In this document: positions 6,741-14,013 of the stretch, piece by piece
How positions within the stretch are numbered: the stretch's first letter is position 1
Layout of the letters: each line of letters begins with the position of its first letter
Source of the DNA: GYS-P2D sp964414425
GTDB lineage: Bacteria; Bacteroidota; Bacteroidia; Chitinophagales; Saprospiraceae
Direction of reading: 5' to 3'
Length of the DNA: 19,177 nucleotides
NCBI GenBank assembly: GCA_964414425.1
Contig: CAYPWL010000053.1
Coordinates: 1-19,177, forward strand
Translations under genes and position numbers: made by a program
The notes under the pieces: model-generated
Databases searched by the model: none
Told to the model about the DNA's origin: nothing
The model's input: only the letters and a program-made list of their open reading frames with translations

Positions 6741-7838
6741 ATGAACTACACTCTTATGCGTTATGTGATTGTTACAGGCGAAATCTCTGGAGATAAGATT
6801 GGTACTGCGCTCACGGTATCCATTATGGATCAAGACCACAAGGCAGAAGTATACGCTATGGGTGGTCGAGCCTTAAAGCACGCTGGCGCCGTAATCGTCC
6901 AAAACACTACTGACCTTGCAGTAATGGGCCTCACAAGCTTGCCTAAAAACCTTATCCAAATTAGACAAGCATATCATCAACTCCAATCAACAATTAATCG
7001 CATAAAGCCGGACGTAATCATCTATGTGGACTTTGCAGGATTTAACCTCAGGCTAGGCCGCTGGACGAAAAACAAAGGATATAAGAATATCTACATCGCC
7101 CCTCCCAAAACTTGGGCCTCCAGAGCTTGGCGAAATAAAGCCATCCAGAGAGATTTTGATCTACTGATCACCCTCTTTCCATTCGCCAATGACTACTTCA
7201 ATTCTCAAGGACATTACTCTCTATTTTTGGGTCACCCCTTATTAGACTCCTTGCCTGTAGCCCCATCTAATGATCAACAAAATTCAATACTGATCGCTCC
7301 CGGCAGCCGAGCACAAGAGATCAAAAGCATGATGCCAGTTCTCAGCGCATTTATGCGGAGGTCTCCGCAATACAAGTTTTTACTTAGCAAGGTTCCTGGC
7401 TTGAGCCCAACTCTGTACAACGCCTTTCTAAAGGGTATAGCAAACGTCACAATTTCTGAAGAGCCCTTGCAGCATCTATTACCGCAGGTAAGCATGGCGA
7501 TTATTACGTCTGGTACGGCCACGCTCGAGGCAGCAATTATTGGAACACCACAAGTGGTCATCTATAAAACAAGCGCCATCAATTTTCTAATTGCAAAGCG
7601 CCTCATCAAATCAGAGTATATCTCACTTCCTAACTTACTATTAAATAAATCTGTAGTCCCAGAATTGATACAACAAGACCTAACAGTTGAGAAACTTACA
7701 GATGCCATCAAAGCCTTGATTGATAATAAAGAGACGATCATGGCTGACTATACACTGATCAAAGAAATGTATGATCAGCATAACCCTTCTGACAGCATCG
7801 CCACCACAATCATAGATCATATGTCCCAAAATAAGTGA
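6741..7838 (+). CDS. lpxB: Lipid-A-disaccharide synthase
   Basis: Inner-membrane-associated GT-B glycosyltransferase that joins UDP-diacylglucosamine and lipid X to form the lipid A disaccharide. About 365 residues from ATG 6741, or 360 from ATG 6756, close to the family norm of 370-390. Landmarks are VTGEISGDKIG at the N-terminus, DLAVMGLTSL, IKPDVIIYVDFAGFN, LITLFPF, FLGHPLLD, the sugar-nucleotide loop PGSRAQEIKSMMP, TSGTATLEAA, VIYKTSAINFLIAKRL and YISLPNLL. The usual SPxVWAW segment reads APPKTWASRAW, so a normally conserved tryptophan is Ser; the protein is otherwise complete. It stands alone, divergent from uxaC, without surE or other lpx genes nearby. Its presence shows a Gram-negative envelope with lipid A. 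Confidence 0.93.
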   Translation: MNYTLMRYVIVTGEISGDKIGTALTVSIMDQDHKAEVYAMGGRALKHAGAVIVQNTTDLAVMGLTSLPKNLIQIRQAYHQLQSTINRIKPDVIIYVDFAGFNLRLGRWTKNKGYKNIYIAPPKTWASRAWRNKAIQRDFDLLITLFPFANDYFNSQGHYSLFLGHPLLDSLPVAPSNDQQNSILIAPGSRAQEIKSMMPVLSAFMRRSPQYKFLLSKVPGLSPTLYNAFLKGIANVTISEEPLQHLLPQVSMAIITSGTATLEAAIIGTPQVVIYKTSAINFLIAKRLIKSEYISLPNLLLNKSVVPELIQQDLTVEKLTDAIKALIDNKETIMADYTLIKEMYDQHNPSDSIATTIIDHMSQNK

Positions 7839-8046
7839 TAAACGATGGTATTACACCCTTCAACTCATAGATTAGGCCCAGCCACGATCAGCAAAATCAA
7901 ATTGTTTTATCCGACGTTTTAGTATTATTTATATAACGCATACGCTCTTTCTGCCGAATATTTAATATGTTAATATTATCAATATCGATAGGGTGCAATA
8001 ATAAATATGCGTCTCTATAGGTTACAACCCAACAACTACAAATCCT

Positions 8047-8772
8047 TTGAGAAGAATCAATTACATATTAACAATTACGCTGCTACAACTGCTGACGACG
8101 AGTCTATCAGCAAATGTCGCAGATACGATCCCAATGTTCAAGCTTAACTTTTATATGATGGGAATGAGCGATGTGGACGAAAGCGTAACCTTGGACATAG
8201 GGCGCAATATTGACTACCTCAACAGTGAGTTCGAGAATCGCATAGTCTTTAGCATCGGAAAGATGTTTATTGATGAAAACCATGCATACATCCCAGATCT
8301 ACATGACGCTGCTATAGGCCGTGGAGACGAAGACATCGAAGGAATAGTTGATCCAATAGAAATAGCCGGCTCGATCAATATTTACATATTCGACACCTAT
8401 AGCAAGACTCCAGGTGGTGCCGCTATGATGGGATTTACGCCAGTACTCAGTCGGATGAGACACACTTACGAATACAACTCTCCCCAGTTTGATCGCATAT
8501 TCTTGTCCTATCCTGGATTAAAGGATCTGACCACACTGGTACATGAGATGGGACACTTCTTGGGATTAAATCACCCGTGGGATCTCAATCATGTCAACAA
8601 GCACATGATGGGACTTACTGATGATGATACCATCAGCAAAAATCACATGTCTTATGGCTTAGAGGTTGATCAGTTTACGGCAGAGCAGCTCGATAGAATG
8701 CAGCATTTTGCTAAGACATTCCGGTCGTATCTACTCAGTAATGAAGTGGATATCGTACAGGCTTATGATTGA
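8047..8772 (+). CDS. Secreted M43-like (pappalysin-type) zinc metalloprotease
   Basis: 241 residues with a signal peptide at 1-22 (MRRINYILT, then a Leu/Thr-rich core ending SLSANVADT). The catalytic motif HEMGHFLGLNH lies at residues 166-176, giving three zinc-ligand histidines and the general-base Glu167. A Met-turn NHMSYG (Met201) is followed by FTAEQLDRM, as in M43/pappalysin metzincins. The protein is small for the family and has no cysteine anywhere, whereas many M43 members have several near the active site. No T9SS C-terminal domain is visible, so it is probably periplasmic or freely secreted. The start codon appears to be TTG at 8047: no in-frame ATG exists between the upstream stop at 8002 and the signal peptide. 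The last 10 bases overlap the 3' end of topA. Substrate unknown. Confidence 0.78.
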   Translation: MRRINYILTITLLQLLTTSLSANVADTIPMFKLNFYMMGMSDVDESVTLDIGRNIDYLNSEFENRIVFSIGKMFIDENHAYIPDLHDAAIGRGDEDIEGIVDPIEIAGSINIYIFDTYSKTPGGAAMMGFTPVLSRMRHTYEYNSPQFDRIFLSYPGLKDLTTLVHEMGHFLGLNHPWDLNHVNKHMMGLTDDDTISKNHMSYGLEVDQFTAEQLDRMQHFAKTFRSYLLSNEVDIVQAYD

Positions 8773-11261
8773 GCCTCTTTAATCATCTTCTTAACGTCTT
8801 CGAGACTTAGTGCTTCGAGTTCTTCCTTTTCAAGTTTTTTGTCCTTGACCTTAGGGATCTTGACACTCTTCTTGCCCACTCTAAAGAATGGCCCCCATCG
8901 TCCGTTTTCGATAGCGATCTTTTCTTTAGGCCACTGCTTGATATAGCGATTAGCTTCTTTTTCAACCTTCGCCATGACAAGCGCTATGGCATCATCGGCA
9001 GAAAGATTATCAAAGTCGTATTTCTTGCTCACATTGGCATAGAGACCTTCCCATTTTACGAATGGTCCAAATCTTCCAACACCTTTAGTAATTGGCTTAT
9101 CCTCATAAGTTGCGATCGGCCTATCCTCTTCTCGCTTGGCTTCTATTTTTTCAATAGCCTCTTCTAACGTGACAGATAGTGGATCCGTCTTACGGCCTAA
9201 TGAGATATACTTCTCATCGAACTTAACGTAAGGACCATAGCGGCCTGCTCCAATCTCTACGGGCTTATTTTCATACTCTCCCAGATTTTTTGGCAGCTGG
9301 AATAGATCTATCGCTTCTTCATAAGTGATCGTCTCCATCGATTGCCCTGGGCGTAGATTGGCAAACTTTGGCTTACCTTCTTCCCCTACTTCCTCTCGGC
9401 TACCGATCTGAACTACTGGCCCATATCGAGTGATCTGCACTAAGACGCTATGTCCGGTCTCAGGATCTGTGCCAAGTACTCGAGTACCCCTCGCACGTTC
9501 TGCCGTCTCGATAGTTTCTTCTACGTCCTTATGGAATGGGCCATAGAAGCCTTTGAGCATCTCTTTCCACTCTGCTTGCCCCTCAGCGATATCATCAAAT
9601 TTCTCCTCCATACCAGCAGTGAAGTTGTAACTCATCACCTCGCTGAAATGCGCATCCAAGAAATCAGTGACAATCATGCCTATATCTGAAGAGTACAGTC
9701 TATTACTGGTCGCACCAGTATTTTCGGTTTCTGTTTTCTGTGTGATTGAGCCATCCTTAAGTGTTACCACTCGAAAATCTCGAGGTGTCCCCTCTCGACT
9801 CTCCTTAGTAACATAGCCCCTCGTAGGGTCCATGATCTTACTGATCGTCGGTGCATAAGTCGACGGACGACCGATGCCAAGCTCTTCAAGTTTTTTTACT
9901 AAGCTTGCTTCTGTATATCTGGCTGGCCCACGAGTAAAACGCTCTGTAGCCTTGATATGATCCAATGTCAATACTTGCCCCACAGATATTGGAGGCAGTA
10001 TGCCTCTTGTATCTTCTGGATCATCTTCGTCCTTAGACTCCATATATACCTTGAGGAATCCGTCAAACTTCAAGACCTCACCATATGCCTTAAGCATCTG
10101 ATCCTTCTGAGTAGATATGCTGATATCTACAGTCGTCTTCTCTAATTCTGCCTCAGACATCTGCGAAGCTATCGTACGCTTCCAGATCAACTCATATAAG
10201 CGCTGTTGATCTCTATCTGAAGTTACATCTTTGCGATCTATATAAGTAGGTCTGATGGCTTCGTGAGCCTCTTGTGCATTTTTACTCTTAGACTTAAACT
10301 GTCTAACCTTGTGATACTTCTCTCCAAATGAGCTGACAATTTCGTCACCGATGGTGCCTATCGCCTGATTACTCAATGATGTTGAGTCGGTACGCATATA
10401 GGTAATAAATCCCTGCTCATAGAGACGCTGCGCATTAGACATCGTACGATTAACGCTGAAGCCTAACTTCCTCGAAGCCTCTTGTTGCAATGTCGATGTT
10501 GTAAACGGCGCTGCCGGCTTTCTCTTCGTCGGCTTAGTTTTAATGTCTTCAATCGTAAAATCAGCCCCATTACACTTCTCGATAAATGTCTGCGCATCTT
10601 GCTCAGTAGCTAATCTTGTGGCCAACTCTGCTTTGAGCATAGCCTTATAACCATTAGTATCTTTTACCTCAAACTCTGCTGTAACCTTAAAGTATGGTTC
10701 TGTCTTAAAAGATTGTATATCTCGCTCCTTCTCAACAATCAACTTCACGGCAACAGATTGTACCCGTCCTGCACTGAGCTTGTTTTTGACTTTACGCCAG
10801 AGCACTCCACTGAGTTCAAATCCAACCAGTCGGTCTAATATCCTACGTGCTTGCTGTGCATTGACGAGTCCTTGGTCTACAAGACGAGGACTCTCTATAG
10901 CCTTCTGAATAGCAGGCTTCGTAATCTCTCTAAATACAATTCTCTTAGTCGTCTGTGGATCCAATCCTAAGACCTCACATAAGTGCCATGAGATGGCTTC
11001 TCCTTCACGGTCTTCATCCGTTGCGAGCCATACCTCTGTGACCTTCTTGACTGCTGACTTCAGCTCTTTTACAACTTTCGTCTTTTCGGGTGAGACGACA
11101 TACTTGGGCTCAAAATCATTTTCAATAGCGACACCCTTAGTGCCCTTGTCAAGATCCCTGATATGACCATAGCTTGACTTCACTTTAAAGTCTTTACCGA
11201 GGTATTTCTCAATAGTCTTTGCCTTAGCAGGAGACTCAACAATTAGTAAATTCTTAGCCAT
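8763..11261 (-). CDS. topA: DNA topoisomerase I (type IA)
   Basis: 832-residue enzyme that relaxes negative supercoils by transient single-strand cleavage. The Toprim domain begins at residue 3 (LLIVESPAKAKTIEKYL) and carries the metal-binding DEDREGEA at 82-89. The active-site tyrosine is Tyr288 in GFITYMRTDS. EAHEAIRPT and LEELGIGRPSTYAPTI complete the core. The C-terminus lacks the cysteine zinc fingers of the E. coli enzyme. Instead there are four topoisomerase C-terminal repeats around RYGPVV (612), RYGPYV (674), RFGPFV (730) and RWGPFF (788), ending in a lysine-rich tail. Length and layout are normal for Bacteroidota. The 3' end overlaps the convergent protease gene by 10 bases, with no room for a dedicated terminator between them. 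Confidence 0.98.
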   Translation of the reverse strand: MAKNLLIVESPAKAKTIEKYLGKDFKVKSSYGHIRDLDKGTKGVAIENDFEPKYVVSPEKTKVVKELKSAVKKVTEVWLATDEDREGEAISWHLCEVLGLDPQTTKRIVFREITKPAIQKAIESPRLVDQGLVNAQQARRILDRLVGFELSGVLWRKVKNKLSAGRVQSVAVKLIVEKERDIQSFKTEPYFKVTAEFEVKDTNGYKAMLKAELATRLATEQDAQTFIEKCNGADFTIEDIKTKPTKRKPAAPFTTSTLQQEASRKLGFSVNRTMSNAQRLYEQGFITYMRTDSTSLSNQAIGTIGDEIVSSFGEKYHKVRQFKSKSKNAQEAHEAIRPTYIDRKDVTSDRDQQRLYELIWKRTIASQMSEAELEKTTVDISISTQKDQMLKAYGEVLKFDGFLKVYMESKDEDDPEDTRGILPPISVGQVLTLDHIKATERFTRGPARYTEASLVKKLEELGIGRPSTYAPTISKIMDPTRGYVTKESREGTPRDFRVVTLKDGSITQKTETENTGATSNRLYSSDIGMIVTDFLDAHFSEVMSYNFTAGMEEKFDDIAEGQAEWKEMLKGFYGPFHKDVEETIETAERARGTRVLGTDPETGHSVLVQITRYGPVVQIGSREEVGEEGKPKFANLRPGQSMETITYEEAIDLFQLPKNLGEYENKPVEIGAGRYGPYVKFDEKYISLGRKTDPLSVTLEEAIEKIEAKREEDRPIATYEDKPITKGVGRFGPFVKWEGLYANVSKKYDFDNLSADDAIALVMAKVEKEANRYIKQWPKEKIAIENGRWGPFFRVGKKSVKIPKVKDKKLEKEELEALSLEDVKKMIKEAQS

Positions 11262-11303
11262 GGGAAATGTTATCTATGCTATCTACACAATTCAAAAAGA
11301 AAT

Positions 11304-11311
11304 CAAAACTA
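11304..11311 (-). promoter_or_regulatory. Candidate -7 element for topA
   Basis: The minus strand reads TAGTTTTG, an exact TAnnTTTG match, 42 bases upstream of the topA ATG. I see no TTG at the expected distance further upstream. Confidence 0.35.
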
Positions 11312-11415
11312 TGAATTTTGAACGACTGCCTCCCGATATTATTGATAATTGAATCGAACTTGTATAAAAACTTCTTATAATATGTTCCAATTGCTCGATG
11401 GAAGTGGAATCATAC

Positions 11416-11907
11416 TTAGTTAGGGATCGTCCTAACTTTCTTCAGTTTGTTACGCTCTTCCTGTTCTTTCTTTCTCAGATCATATATAGCTGCTGCTCGT
11501 TCTTCAATCTGTAGTGGCAGCTCATTAAGCTGGCGATAGTAAGTCCTAATTAAAAACGAGGACATATCATTAGGGAGACTCACGCCAAGTTGCTTGAGGT
11601 GATGTGATAATCTGGAGCCCTCATAAAAATTCCACTTGCTGATCATCCACTTACCCAGACCTCTATTCAAGCGCTCGACGACCAGTTCCTCATCAGCGCC
11701 TATGAGCTTAGCGCGACTCTCTTCATTAGCAATCTCATCAAGTTGCATCATCGCATCATCGATGTTTATAGGTATGTAGACCCCATTAATCTCTTCCTTC
11801 AGTATATTCTCCTCATACTTGCGCTTTTGCTCTGCAACGTAATCGTCCTGTCCGAATACAACTCCGGTAATCATCAACAGCGAAAAGATCAGTAAAAGTG
11901 GTTTCAT
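11416..11907 (-). CDS. Exported DUF6794-like protein
   Basis: 163 residues from ATG 11907; an upstream ATG at 11949 would put 14 extra residues before the signal peptide and is unlikely. The signal peptide MKPLLLIFSLLMITGVVFGQ is followed by a helical, highly charged mature protein. Central features such as LNRGLGKWMISKWNFYEGSRLSHHLKQLG and SLPNDMSSFLIRTYYRQLN resemble DUF6794, a family of unknown function in Bacteroidota and relatives. The C-terminus is Lys/Glu-rich (KKEQEERNKLKK). It is probably periplasmic or outer-membrane associated; no lipobox cysteine is seen. The gene is divergent from the small membrane-protein gene at 12011. The family call is from memory of its pattern and needs a profile search. 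Confidence 0.65.
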   Translation of the reverse strand: MKPLLLIFSLLMITGVVFGQDDYVAEQKRKYEENILKEEINGVYIPINIDDAMMQLDEIANEESRAKLIGADEELVVERLNRGLGKWMISKWNFYEGSRLSHHLKQLGVSLPNDMSSFLIRTYYRQLNELPLQIEERAAAIYDLRKKEQEERNKLKKVRTIPN

Positions 11908-11956
11908 GAAATGTAAATTACTCGAATGGTATAACTGAGAAGACAGCAATTATATT

Positions 11957-11980
11957 CCCTGACTGAGTATATTAACAGGG
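11957..11980. other. Inverted repeat between divergent genes
   Basis: CCCTG (11957-11961) and CAGGG (11976-11980) face each other across 14 AT-rich bases. The pair lies in the roughly 100-base gap between the divergent genes starting at 11907 and 12011, where an operator or promoter would lie. No T run follows on either strand to suggest a terminator. A weak element. Confidence 0.25.
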
Positions 11981-12010
11981 CTTTAAAAAAATCTTTACAC
12001 CACCGATCCA

Positions 12011-12286
12011 ATGCGCATAGGCCTAAGTGAATTAATCCTAATCCAAATCATCCTGTATGCAGGTCTATGGCTCCTCAGTCCTTATGCTGGATTCATGCTG
12101 TCCATGATCGTAACCACGATCTCCACCGCAGTCTTGGTCATATCGCTCATCATGGAACTCATCGATCGATCCAAAGTGCCTAAGTTTTATTTCTACGCTA
12201 TGATTACGGCTATAGTGTGCCCCTTGATTGTCACGCTGTTTTTTATTGCTTTTTATCCAGGGGCAATGAGTTGGATGAAGGGGTGA
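12011..12286 (+). CDS. Small three-helix membrane protein, unknown function
   Basis: 91 residues, not recognised. Three hydrophobic segments are visible: about 7-25 (LILIQIILYAGLWLLSPYA), about 27-49 (FMLSMIVTTISTAVLVISLIM) and about 60-82 (FYFYAMITAIVCPLIVTLFFIAF). They are joined by a charged loop ELIDRSKVPK and end in GAMSWMKG. With few charges and small polar loops it looks like an inner-membrane protein. ATG at 12011 is the natural start. It may share a regulatory region with the divergent DUF6794-like gene. Codon use and composition are coherent with a real gene, but nothing indicates a role. Confidence 0.7.
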   Translation: MRIGLSELILIQIILYAGLWLLSPYAGFMLSMIVTTISTAVLVISLIMELIDRSKVPKFYFYAMITAIVCPLIVTLFFIAFYPGAMSWMKG

Positions 12287-12435
12287 TGTTTTGAAATCAA
12301 GTAACCCAAAATTTATGTCTTATTCGCCCTATAAAGTTGGCAACATCATAGTAATATGTACTACTCAGGATAACATATTGGTTCGAAGACACAGTCATTC
12401 GAACAACGCAGGCTATTAATAATTTTATAGCTCAT
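12287..12435. other. Intergenic stretch, nothing recognised
   Basis: No gene, RNA or clear terminator can be supported between the small membrane-protein gene and the coding remnant at 12436. Confidence 0.5.
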
Positions 12436-12504
12436 CTACAGTAAGCCTTCAGCTTCTAATTCTGCTGTAAACTCTTCAAGACTCAGAATAGAAATGTCAA
12501 GCTT
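12436..12504 (-). pseudogene. Possible C-terminal coding remnant
   Basis: On the minus strand a short open stretch of 22 codons ends at a TAG (12436-12438) and reads KLDISILSLEEFTAELEAEG, then LL. It is an amphipathic, acidic helix-like tail with credible protein composition. Upstream in the same frame the sequence runs into a low-complexity CTCG repeat and then the 3' end of the AsnB-like gene in another frame. No ATG is available; only a TTG in the repeat would give about 29 residues. It could be the surviving end of a lost gene, or chance. No family recognised. Confidence 0.3.
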
Positions 12505-12506
12505 AC

Positions 12507-12537
12507 CTCGATACTCGCAACTCGACAACTCGATACT
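12507..12537. repeat. Short CTCG heptad tandem repeat
   Basis: Four consecutive units read on the plus strand: CTCGATA, CTCGCAA, CTCGACAA and CTCGATA, then CT. The period is 7 with one 8-base unit, and the nine-base word CTCGATACT occurs at both ends. It begins five bases past the stop of the AsnB-like gene (read on the minus strand). It resembles degenerate CTCGNNN intergenic repeats that I recall from other Bacteroidota genomes. No protein is implied. Confidence 0.6.
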
Positions 12538-12541
12538 TTCC

Positions 12542-13834
12542 CTACGTCTTCCGCTTCTTCTTCTTAGCGGCAGGGAACAGTACATTGTTGAGGATCAGAC
12601 GATAGCCTGGACTCTTAGGATGTAGATTAAGATCTGTCTCGGGATCATTGACATAATGTCTATAGTCCTCTGGATCATGACCTCCGTAGAAAGTCCAAGT
12701 ACCATAGCCAAAGGTGCCATGTAGATATCTCGCCTCGTCCAGGCTTTTATTTTCGCCCATGATGAGTACATCAGACTTGATATAGTCTCTGTCATATGCT
12801 GTGGTCTGGCCCATGAACCCTTTGACAGTACGGGTATGATTCTGTGTAAGCATGGTAGGGATAGGATCCCACTTAGCCGAAAAATCAAATAAGGTAAAGT
12901 AGTCCGACTCTGGAGCGAGCGCACTACGCTTACGTGGAGCCATATCTATACTGGAGTATTCATACTCCAGTGGATTAGGTTCAAGCTTAAAATCTTTGAA
13001 TGCAAAGGTCTGCGAGAAGTCCAAGTGATCCTGACATGCGGCATCCTTGGAGTCGCCATCGTAGATCTTGTCACAGATATCAGTCTTTGCTGCTGCAAGT
13101 GCGATGTCAAAGCTATCGGTCGCACTGCACATGGCAAACATAAATCCACCACCTTCAACATATTCTCTGATCCTACTTGCTACGGCCAGTTTGAGCTTAG
13201 AGACTTTCTCAAATCCCAAACTGGTTGCCAGCTCTTCCATCTTGCGCTGATTCTCTTGATACCACAGCGTCGTATGATATGATCTATAAAACTTGCCATA
13301 CTGCCCTGTAAAGTCCTCATGGTGCAGGTGGAGCCAGTCGTACTGCGCCAACTTATCTTCGAGTACTTCACGATCATAGATTGTCTCATAAGGTATCTCT
13401 GCATAGGTCAACACCATAGTTACGGCGTCATCCCAAGGTTGAATCTTCTCTCCACGTGCATTAAATGGCGGCGTATATACCGCAATCTTGGGAGCTTGCT
13501 CCAACTTGATGACGTCTTGATTCTGTTCTGGATCGGCGATCTGCTGCCGGATATTGGCAAACTGTGCATTGGGGATTACTCGATAGTCTACCCCACGGAT
13601 CTTACACTCTGCCTCGATACTCTTCGTGTGTTCGAATGCGAATGCTCCACCTTCGTAATTGAGTAGCCAATAGGCTTCAACGCCTTTCTCTAACACCCAA
13701 TAGGTGATCCCATAGGCCTTGAGATGTTCAGTTTGATTCTCCTCATCCATTGGTAATAGGATGTAAGAGGCCTGAGCGGTGTATGATATCATCACACTCA
13801 GAATAGCAATCCATAGAAATCTCATATTCGTCAT
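12542..13834 (-). CDS. Exported protein of the Bacteroidota 'asparagine synthetase B'-labelled family
   Basis: 430 residues from ATG 13834, or 427 from ATG 13825. A signal peptide (MRFLWIAILSVMISYTAQAS) indicates export, which does not fit a cytoplasmic amidotransferase. The family is strongly conserved in Bacteroidota and often labelled asparagine synthetase B. I see neither an N-terminal Cys2 nucleophile nor the SGGxDS ATP-binding loop of AsnB. Conserved blocks are YILLPMD, HLKAYGITYW, WLLNYEGG, KIAVYTPP, QPWDDAVTMVLTYAEIPYE, WLHLHHEDFTGQYGKFY, EGGGFMFAMCSATDSFDIALAA (Cys236 in an elbow-like turn), KWDPIPTMLTQNHT, TFYGGHDPED and SPGYRLILNNVLFPAAKKKK. The layout resembles a class I glutamine-amidotransferase-like fold, but function is unknown. 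Divergent from the VWA protein gene, with 179 bases between them. Confidence 0.85.
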   Translation of the reverse strand: MTNMRFLWIAILSVMISYTAQASYILLPMDEENQTEHLKAYGITYWVLEKGVEAYWLLNYEGGAFAFEHTKSIEAECKIRGVDYRVIPNAQFANIRQQIADPEQNQDVIKLEQAPKIAVYTPPFNARGEKIQPWDDAVTMVLTYAEIPYETIYDREVLEDKLAQYDWLHLHHEDFTGQYGKFYRSYHTTLWYQENQRKMEELATSLGFEKVSKLKLAVASRIREYVEGGGFMFAMCSATDSFDIALAAAKTDICDKIYDGDSKDAACQDHLDFSQTFAFKDFKLEPNPLEYEYSSIDMAPRKRSALAPESDYFTLFDFSAKWDPIPTMLTQNHTRTVKGFMGQTTAYDRDYIKSDVLIMGENKSLDEARYLHGTFGYGTWTFYGGHDPEDYRHYVNDPETDLNLHPKSPGYRLILNNVLFPAAKKKKRKT

Positions 13835-13847
13835 TTTACTATAACAA

Positions 13848-13875
13848 TAAAGTTACTCTATAGTATACTACCAAG
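13848..13875 (-). promoter_or_regulatory. Candidate promoter for the AsnB-like gene
   Basis: On the minus strand CTTG (13872-13875), a 16-base spacer and TAACTTTA (13848-13855). The -7-like octamer is identical to the one before uxaC (6571-6578), with nearly the same spacing. Each box has one mismatch to the Bacteroidota consensus. It lies 13 bases before the ATG at 13834 and 22 before the one at 13825, which favours the second. Confidence 0.35.
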
Positions 13876-13983
13876 TTTCTGTTTTTATTGTTCCAAGAGG
13901 GTATCAATAACGAGGTATATAAGTCTTAAAGACAGCACGACAACTAATGCAGTATTAGTAAAACACGTCGCAAGAAATAATAA

Positions 13984-13991
13984 TACTTTTG
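13984..13991 (+). promoter_or_regulatory. Candidate -7 element for the VWA protein gene
   Basis: TACTTTTG, an exact TAnnTTTG match, ends 22 bases before the ATG at 14014. The same octamer at the same distance precedes fumC. No clear -33 TTTG is present. Confidence 0.5.
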
Positions 13992-14013
13992 CAGCCTTGA
14001 GTAGAGTAAGACT

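Noticed and set aside
7839..8046. AT-rich repeats (TTAATATGTTAATATTA-like) before the protease gene
   Set aside because: They look like simple AT-rich promoter sequence; no consistent repeat unit or consensus box could be defined.
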